This document shows positions 58,692 to 64,000 of a stretch of DNA of 64,000 bases, piece by piece; position 1 is the stretch's first letter, and every line of letters starts with the position of its first letter. The notes under the pieces were generated by a model. It was not told the origin of the DNA, did not search any database, and worked only from the letters and a program-made list of their open reading frames with translations. This DNA is from Psychromarinibacter halotolerans. GTDB taxonomy: Bacteria; Pseudomonadota; Alphaproteobacteria; Rhodobacterales; Rhodobacteraceae. The stretch covers positions 372,001-436,000 of the forward strand of contig NZ_JARGYD010000004.1 of assembly GCF_029168315.1 (NCBI RefSeq), written 5' to 3'. Made by a program: the position numbers and the translations under genes.

Positions 58692-60017
58692 TCAGTCCAC
58701 CGGCAGGCCGCTGGGCACCGCGTCGGGCCGGCCCAGCGGGCGGTCTGCGGCCGTCCGCCCCGTGAGGCATTCAAGGAAGGCGACGAGTTCGGCGATTTCC
58801 GTGTCGGTCAGCGTCGGCACGTCGACATCGACCCGCGCGAGCATCCGAGCGTCCTCCAGCCTGTCCTCGCGCATCACGAAATCCGCGTTCGACAGCCACG
58901 GCACATCCGGCAGGCCCGCCAGTTCGGGCGTCCACGCGGCAAGGCTGGCGGCGGGGTCGACGTGGTGCCGGATCATCGCTTCCAGTGTTGGCATCGACCC
59001 GTTGTGCCCATACGGCGCGGTCAGCGCCACGTTGCGCAGGGACGGGGTGCGGAAGCGGTAGGCGTCGGCAAGGTCGTCAGTCTTCAGCATCCGCCCGATA
59101 TCGCGCGGTACCGGGTCCCACGGACGGGTCTTGCCGGGGCCGAAATGCGGCAGGGCAAGCGCATGGAACTGCTGATCGGTGAACAGCGGGCCCGAGTGGC
59201 AAGAGGAACACTGCGCTTCGCCGAAGAACAGGTTCATCCCGCGCAGTTCGGGCGCTTCCAGCGCGTCGGGTTCTCCGGCGAGGTAGGCGTCGAAATCGCT
59301 GTCGTGGCTGCGCCATTCCTGCGCCTCGAAGGCGGCGATGGCATTTGCGATCTCGACGATCGTGATGTCCTCGGCGCTGGCGACATGATCGTAGGCGGCG
59401 GTGAACATGCGGACATAGGCGGGGATTTCCCGGATCCGGGCAGCGATCACCGGCCAGCCGCCGTCCAGCCGGGGCACCACGGCATCGGCGATGTCGTTCT
59501 CGCCCGGGTTGCCTGCCATCTCGTCCTGGCTGGTGATCGGGAACAGCGCCTGCACCGCGAGGATCGAGGTCAGGCCCTCGGGCAGCCAGTCTTCCGCCGG
59601 TGAATCGAACCCGTTGCCCCAGCGGTCGCCCAGTTGCAGCCGCCCATCGTGGAACACCGAAGAGATGCCCTTGTGCCCAAGGTTCCAGATCGGCGGGGCG
59701 CTGCGCGGGATACGGGCGTGGATGCGCATGGTCTCATAGCCCGGAGACCTGTCGCGGCCGATGCCTTCGCCGCCTTCGCCGATGCCCAGCGACAGGCCGT
59801 CGGCACCGCTCAGGTCGTGATGGTGGCAGGTGCCGCAGCTGATGTTGCGGTTGCCGGACAGCACCTTGTCGTAGAACAGCAGGCGGCCGATGGCGGCAAG
59901 TTCGGGGTCGGTCTGGATAAAATCCGCGTCGTCGATTGGATCGGGCAGGTCGAAGGCAAGGGCGGGGGTGACGGCTGCGGTCAGGTACAGAATGGTGGGA
60001 ATAAGCTTGCGAAACAT
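58692..60017 (-). CDS. Di-heme cytochrome c peroxidase / MauG-like protein
   Basis: This 441-residue periplasmic protein has a signal peptide (MFRKLIPTILYLTAAVTPALA) and two heme c motifs, CGTCH (61-65) and CSSCH (270-274). This defines a di-heme peroxidase of the CcpA/MauG family. The long insertion and the DGRLQLGDRWGN region are more like MauG-type branches than a standard H2O2-reducing peroxidase. No mau or Cu/tryptophylquinone genes are adjacent, so the substrate is unknown. The ATG at 60017 has AAAGGGC upstream. Confidence 0.88.
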   Translation of the reverse strand: MFRKLIPTILYLTAAVTPALAFDLPDPIDDADFIQTDPELAAIGRLLFYDKVLSGNRNISCGTCHHHDLSGADGLSLGIGEGGEGIGRDRSPGYETMRIHARIPRSAPPIWNLGHKGISSVFHDGRLQLGDRWGNGFDSPAEDWLPEGLTSILAVQALFPITSQDEMAGNPGENDIADAVVPRLDGGWPVIAARIREIPAYVRMFTAAYDHVASAEDITIVEIANAIAAFEAQEWRSHDSDFDAYLAGEPDALEAPELRGMNLFFGEAQCSSCHSGPLFTDQQFHALALPHFGPGKTRPWDPVPRDIGRMLKTDDLADAYRFRTPSLRNVALTAPYGHNGSMPTLEAMIRHHVDPAASLAAWTPELAGLPDVPWLSNADFVMREDRLEDARMLARVDVDVPTLTDTEIAELVAFLECLTGRTAADRPLGRPDAVPSGLPVD

Positions 60018-60352
60018 GGTTTGCCCTTTCGGCGGACTTACAACAGGGGCGAAGTTGGGGGCACTGCGACGGGCACGACGTCCCGCTGGCCGGGGGCGTG
60101 CGGTGTCATTGGCTGCGGGCGGCTGAGATGTCGCATGCCGGGGCCTGATAAAATGGTTCTGCGGTTCGGATCGCTCCGGACCGGCAATCAACAATGGTTC
60201 TTCAATCGAAAGGCAGTTTGGCGGGCGCTGTTACGCTAAGTCAAGCGCGGGTCCGGGCGATGCTTGCACAGACGGAACATGGCAGCGAAAAAATTTGGGC
60301 TGCGGGCCGGGGTAAGCAGGTTCGGGGCGAATGGGGCGGGGCCGCGACTGGG
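60018..60352. other. 335-base gap between the di-heme peroxidase gene and the gltA terminator
   Basis: No supported gene. It carries the ribosome site and presumed promoter of the minus-strand peroxidase gene near 60018-60070. The remainder is GC-rich, with an AT-richer patch at 60190-60300. An open frame from 60194 runs into gltA antisense and lacks family features. Confidence 0.45.
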
Positions 60353-60389
60353 CCTGAAAACGAAAACGGCGGACCCGAAGGCCCGCCGT
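60353..60389 (-). terminator. Intrinsic terminator of gltA
   Basis: On the minus strand a stem ACGGCGGGCC with GGTCCGCCGT (one mismatch, loop TTCG) is followed by TTTTCGTTTT, 25 bases after the gltA stop. This is a strong rho-independent terminator. Confidence 0.85.
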
Positions 60390-60413
60390 CTGGTATCTTG
60401 ATGCCACCGCCGA

Positions 60414-61709
60414 TCAGCGGTTTTCGACATCCACGTAGTCGCGGAACGTCGCGCCGGTGTACAGCTGACGCGGGCGGCCGATCTTGTGCGCCGGATCCGA
60501 CAGCTGTTCCTTCCACTGCGAAATCCAGCCCACGGTCCGCGCCAGCGCGAAGATCGGGGTGAACATCGAGGTCGGGAAGCCCATCGCGTCAAGGATGATG
60601 CCCGAGTAGAAGTCGACGTTCGGGTACAGCTTCTTGTCCTTGAAGTACGGATCTTCCAGCGCGATGCGCTCCAGTTCCTTGGCGGTCTGCAGGGTCGGGT
60701 TGTTCTCGACACCCAGCAGGTCCAGCACTTCGTCGGCGGATTGCTTCATCACCTTCGCGCGCGGGTCGAAGTTCTTGTAGACCCGGTGGCCGAAGCCCAT
60801 CAGGCGGAACGGATCGTTCTTGTCCTTCGCCTTTTCGATGTACTCGGGGATGCGGTCCGGCGTGCCGATTTCGCGCAGCATTTCCAGGCAGGCCTGGTTG
60901 GCGCCGCCGTGGGCAGGACCCCACAGACAGGCGATACCGGCGGCGATGCAGGCGAACGGGTTGGCGCCCGAGGACGAGGCAAGACGCACCGTCGAGGTCG
61001 AAGCGTTCTGCTCGTGGTCGGCGTGCAGGGTGAAGATCCGGTCCATCGCGCGGCTCAGGATCGGGTTCACCTCGTATTCCTCGGCCGGGACCGAGAAGCA
61101 CATGCGCAGGAAGTTCGACGCATAGTCGAGATCGTTGCGCGGATACACGAAGGGCTGGCCGATGTGGTACTTGTAGGCCCACGCCGCGATGGTCGGCATC
61201 TTGGCGATCAGGCGGATCGAGGCGACCTCGCGCTGCCACGGATCGCTGATGTCGGTCGAGTCGTGGTAGAAGGCCGACATCGCGCCCACAACGCCGACCA
61301 TGATGGCCATCGGGTGCGCGTCGCGGCGGAAACCGCGATAGAAGTAGGTCATCTGCTCGTGCAGCATCGTGTGGTTGGTCACACGGCTTTCGAAGTCTTC
61401 CAGCTGGTCGGCGGTCGGCAGTTCGCCGTACAGCAGCAGATAGCAGACTTCGAGGAAGTGCGATTTTTCGGCCAGCTGGTCGATCGGATAGCCGCGGTGC
61501 AGCAGCTCGCCCTTCTCGCCGTCGATGAAGGTGATGGTCGACGCGCACGAGGCGGTCGAGGTGAAACCGGGGTCGAACGTGAACACGTCGCCCTGTGCGT
61601 AGAGCTTGCCGATGTCGATGACATCCGGACCGGCGGTGGGCGAGTGCATCGGCAACTCGAGTTCCTTGCCGTCGATTTTCAGCGTCGCCGTCTTGTTGCT
61701 GTCTGCCAT
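60414..61709 (-). CDS. gltA: Citrate synthase (type II)
   Basis: GltA condenses acetyl-CoA and oxaloacetate to citrate, the entry step of the TCA cycle. The 431-residue hexameric-type enzyme has the GlnA-like N-terminus (MADSNKTATLKIDGKELELP), the substrate motifs WGPAHGGANQACLEML and MGFGHRVYKNFDPRA, and the late LYTGATFRDYVDV. The Asp/His active-site residues are kept. The ATG at 61709 was chosen (AGAGGGATGAG upstream). It is transcribed toward a clear terminator. gltX lies upstream on the same strand. Confidence 0.97.
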   Translation of the reverse strand: MADSNKTATLKIDGKELELPMHSPTAGPDVIDIGKLYAQGDVFTFDPGFTSTASCASTITFIDGEKGELLHRGYPIDQLAEKSHFLEVCYLLLYGELPTADQLEDFESRVTNHTMLHEQMTYFYRGFRRDAHPMAIMVGVVGAMSAFYHDSTDISDPWQREVASIRLIAKMPTIAAWAYKYHIGQPFVYPRNDLDYASNFLRMCFSVPAEEYEVNPILSRAMDRIFTLHADHEQNASTSTVRLASSSGANPFACIAAGIACLWGPAHGGANQACLEMLREIGTPDRIPEYIEKAKDKNDPFRLMGFGHRVYKNFDPRAKVMKQSADEVLDLLGVENNPTLQTAKELERIALEDPYFKDKKLYPNVDFYSGIILDAMGFPTSMFTPIFALARTVGWISQWKEQLSDPAHKIGRPRQLYTGATFRDYVDVENR

Positions 61710-61756
61710 CTCATCCCTCTCTGAAAGGTACACCCCGGACGGGGCTACTCTGTGCA

Positions 61757-61776
61757 GGCACGGCGATCACCGTGCC
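61757..61776 (-). terminator. Hairpin between gltX and gltA
   Basis: A 7-pair stem (GGCACGG with CCGTGCC, loop of 6) lies just after the gltX stop on the minus strand without a T-run. It may attenuate or separate gltX from the gltA start 48 bases further on. Confidence 0.35.
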
Positions 61777-61780
61777 CGGA

Positions 61781-63184
61781 TCAAGCGGTTACATCGCCCA
61801 GGCGCGCGAGCGTTTCGTCACGGCCAAGGACCAGCATCATATCAAAAACGCTGGGAGACACCGAACGCCCGGCCAAGGCTGCCCTTAATGGCTGCGCCAC
61901 CTTGCCAAGCTTGGTGTCATTCGCCTCGGCCACGTGCGTCACGACCTCTTCCAGCGCGTCGCGGTTCCAGCTAGCATTTTGCAACTGCGGCGTCAATTGA
62001 GCCAGTATACCACGGGATACATCGTCCAGCGCCTTGGCCGATTTCTCGTCCATTTCAAGCGGCCGGTCAGCCAGGACGAAATACGCCTTTTCAATAAGTT
62101 GCGGGAATGTCTTCGCGCGATCTTTCAGGCAGAACATCGCGCCGCGCAACGCCTGTGCATCTGCATCCGACAGGGTCGGCTCTTTTGCAGCCGCAAGGTA
62201 AGCCTGGATCTCTGGAACCAGCGCGTCATCGTCCGTCGCAGCGATGTGCTGACCGGAAAGGTGTTCGAGTTTCTTCATGTCGAAGCGGGCCGCCGACTTG
62301 CCGATTCCATCAAGGTCGAACCACTCTATTGCCTGCTCATCCGTGAAGAATTCGTCATCGCCGTGCGACCAGCCAAGCCGGGCCAGATAGTTGCGCATGG
62401 CGGCGGCGGGGAAGCCCATCGCCTGATACTCCTCGACCCCCAGCGCGCCGTGGCGCTTTGACAGCTTCTTGCCGTCGGGGCCGTGGATCAGCGGGATGTG
62501 CGCCCAGACCGGAACGTCCCATCCCATCGCGTCGTAAACCAGCATCTGTCGGGCGGCGTTGTTCAGGTGGTCATCGCCCCGGATCGCGTGGGTCACGCCC
62601 ATGTCGTGATCGTCGACGACGACGGCCAGCATATAGGTCGGCGTGCCGTCCGACCGCAGCAAGATCATGTCGTCCAGCTGATCGTTCTTCACTTTGACGT
62701 CGCCCTGCACCTGATCGCGGATCACGGTGACGCCGTCCAGCGGCGCCTTGACCCGGATCACGAAGGGCAGGTCGGGGTGGGTCGACGGATCGGCATCGCG
62801 CCAGGGCGAGCGGAACAGGGTCGACTTGCCCTCGGCCTTCGCGGCCTCGCGGAAGGCGGCGATTTCCTCTTGCGTCGAAAAGCACTTGTAGGCCGTGCCC
62901 TCGGCCAGCATCTGGTTCGCTACCTCGGCATGGCGGTCGGCGCGTTCGAACTGGCTGACGGCATCGCCATCCCAGTCGAGCCCAAGCCATTTCATGCCGC
63001 GAAAGATCGCTTCGGTCGCCTCGGGGGTTGACCGGGCACGGTCGGTGTCCTCGATCCGCAGCAGGAACTTGCCGCCCCGGCCCCGTGCATAGAGCCAGTT
63101 GAACAGCGCCGTCCGGGCGGTGCCGATGTGCATGTAGCCGGTGGGAGACGGCGCGATCCGGGTGACGACGGGGGCGTCGGTCAT
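61781..63184 (-). CDS. gltX: Glutamate--tRNA ligase
   Basis: GltX charges tRNA(Glu) and, in alphaproteobacteria, also tRNA(Gln) for later amidation. The ~467-residue class I synthetase has the HIGH-type motif PSPTGYMHIGTARTALFNW and the KMSKS-type motif GKKLSKRHGALG. The C-terminal anticodon-binding region is also present. Start candidates are ATG 63184 (MTDAPVVTRIAPS, as in relatives) and ATG 63193, which is close to AAAAGG. I used the former. Confidence 0.95.
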   Translation of the reverse strand: MTDAPVVTRIAPSPTGYMHIGTARTALFNWLYARGRGGKFLLRIEDTDRARSTPEATEAIFRGMKWLGLDWDGDAVSQFERADRHAEVANQMLAEGTAYKCFSTQEEIAAFREAAKAEGKSTLFRSPWRDADPSTHPDLPFVIRVKAPLDGVTVIRDQVQGDVKVKNDQLDDMILLRSDGTPTYMLAVVVDDHDMGVTHAIRGDDHLNNAARQMLVYDAMGWDVPVWAHIPLIHGPDGKKLSKRHGALGVEEYQAMGFPAAAMRNYLARLGWSHGDDEFFTDEQAIEWFDLDGIGKSAARFDMKKLEHLSGQHIAATDDDALVPEIQAYLAAAKEPTLSDADAQALRGAMFCLKDRAKTFPQLIEKAYFVLADRPLEMDEKSAKALDDVSRGILAQLTPQLQNASWNRDALEEVVTHVAEANDTKLGKVAQPLRAALAGRSVSPSVFDMMLVLGRDETLARLGDVTA

Positions 63185-63262
63185 GGGCAACATTTACCTT
63201 TTGGAAAGGGTGCGGAACTAGGCTTGCCAGCGGTCTAGTCAATCGGGGTCAGGAGGACAAGA

Positions 63263-64000
63263 GTGGCACCCCTTCGCTGGATCGTCGACGTGGTAGAGGC
63301 TCAGCGCGGGCACCTGTTTCCGTGGGCGCCGGTGGCGTTGGGCCTTGGGATCGCGGTGTATTTTGCGCTGACGGCGGAACCGGGGCGCGTCTTGCTGGCG
63401 GGCTGTGGCGCGGCGTGTCCGTCGGCCTGCGTCGCCGCGTGGTGGCTGGGCCCGCGCTGGTCGCCGTTCCTGCTGGTTCCGGCGTTGGTGCTGGCGGGCC
63501 TGTGTCTTGGCGCGCTGCGGGCGCATGTCGTGGCGGGACCGGTGCTGGGCTTTCGCTACTACGGCGCGGTCGAGGGGCGGATCGTCAACATCGACCGGTC
63601 GGCATCCGACGCCGTGCGACTGACGTTGGACCGGGTGGTTCTGGAACGCACCGCGCCGAACCGGACGCCGCATCGGGTGCGGGTATCGCTGCACGGCACC
63701 CAAGGCTGGATCGACCCGGTCCCGGGTCTGCGCGTGATGATGACGGCGCACCTGTCGCCCCCCTCGGGCCCGACCGAACCCGGCGGTTTCGATTTTCGCC
63801 GCATGGCATGGTTCGACCGGCTGGGCGCGGTGGGCTACACCCGGACGCCGGTGCTGGCCGTCGCCCCGGCGCGCGAAGGCGCCGCCGGGCTGCGGGTGCA
63901 CCGTCTGCGCATGGCGATGTCGGCCGCGGTGCAGGCCGCCTTGCCCGGTGAGGCGGGCGCCTTCGCCGCCGCGCTGACCACGGGCGACCGATCCGGCATG
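63263..64000 (+). CDS. comEC: ComEC/Rec2 family DNA-uptake channel, N-terminal part (3' end outside window)
   Basis: A GTG at 63263 with AGGAGGA six bases upstream opens a frame of 246 codons to the window end. The N-terminus has three hydrophobic segments (PWAPVALGLGIAVYFALTAEP and following). A beta-domain follows with EGRIVNIDRS and VPGLRVMMTAHLSPPSG, then GGFDFRRMAWFDRLGAVGYTR, typical of the DUF4131/ComEC extracellular part. The start of the membrane competence domain (AFAAALTTGDRSGM) is seen. ComEC passes single-stranded DNA through the inner membrane in natural transformation. Confidence 0.85.
   Translation, partial: MAPLRWIVDVVEAQRGHLFPWAPVALGLGIAVYFALTAEPGRVLLAGCGAACPSACVAAWWLGPRWSPFLLVPALVLAGLCLGALRAHVVAGPVLGFRYYGAVEGRIVNIDRSASDAVRLTLDRVVLERTAPNRTPHRVRVSLHGTQGWIDPVPGLRVMMTAHLSPPSGPTEPGGFDFRRMAWFDRLGAVGYTRTPVLAVAPAREGAAGLRVHRLRMAMSAAVQAALPGEAGAFAAALTTGDRSGM

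Noticed and set aside
60194..60562. Plus-strand frame between the peroxidase gene and gltA
   Set aside because: No ribosome site and it runs antisense into gltA; no homologous domain visible.

Overview
The window is GC-rich, gene-dense chromosomal DNA. Gene content and order point to an alphaproteobacterium of the Rhodobacterales (Roseobacter/Rhodobacter group). The pointers are a nuo operon interrupted by small extra genes, nuoN followed by birA, coaX and an RNase J gene, several Hint_2/RTX proteins, and an HpaR-linked homoprotocatechuate operon. This assignment rests on family knowledge, not on a database search. I see no rRNA, tRNA, CRISPR array, transposase or phage gene.

Layout. 1-8648 is the distal half of the complex I operon (nuoH end, I, J, K, L, M, N), with a CMD-like gene, two small secreted Cys proteins, a possible 26-codon frame and a 38-residue membrane miniprotein placed among the nuo genes. 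8638-12346 holds birA, coaX, rnj and an OsmC-family gene. A structured RNA candidate with a strong terminator lies at about 12404-12540. 12789-18156 carries a PilZ protein, a RhlE-like helicase, a 48-residue membrane protein, a lipoprotein, a PCuAC-like protein and prfC. 18346-24150 is a cluster of four Hint-domain proteins around a small DUF7218/Rho-N-like gene. A fifth, RTX-Hint, is at 30639-33053. Between them lie an SDR, an ABC ATPase, a WYL regulator, tatABC, a DUF815 ATPase and a secreted protein.

33300-35951 is the conserved surE-pcm-nlpD group on the minus strand. 36159-41680 is a minus-strand polyamine operon (binding protein, ATPase, two permeases, gamma-glutamylputrescine synthetase-like enzyme), with a LysR regulator, an oxidoreductase and a putrescine aminotransferase-like gene beside it. 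46440-52575 is a homoprotocatechuate meta-cleavage operon with its MarR-type regulator. It encodes two unrelated ring-cleaving dioxygenases for the same step. 52668-55281 is a KefF/KefC-type pair. 55407-58632 is a convergent selenouridine pair (mnmH and an oxidoreductase-SelD fusion). A MauG/cytochrome c peroxidase-like gene, gltA, gltX and the start of a comEC gene finish the window.

How the parts work together. nuo feeds electrons from NADH to quinone and gltA supplies the TCA cycle. The hpa and polyamine sets are carbon and nitrogen scavenging modules typical of marine or host-associated heterotrophs. Tat and the Hint/RTX proteins concern export. The most unusual features are the Hint paralogue cluster with a shared TTAAC promoter element, the translational relay of tiny genes inside nuo, the paired non-homologous dioxygenases, and the structured RNA candidate.
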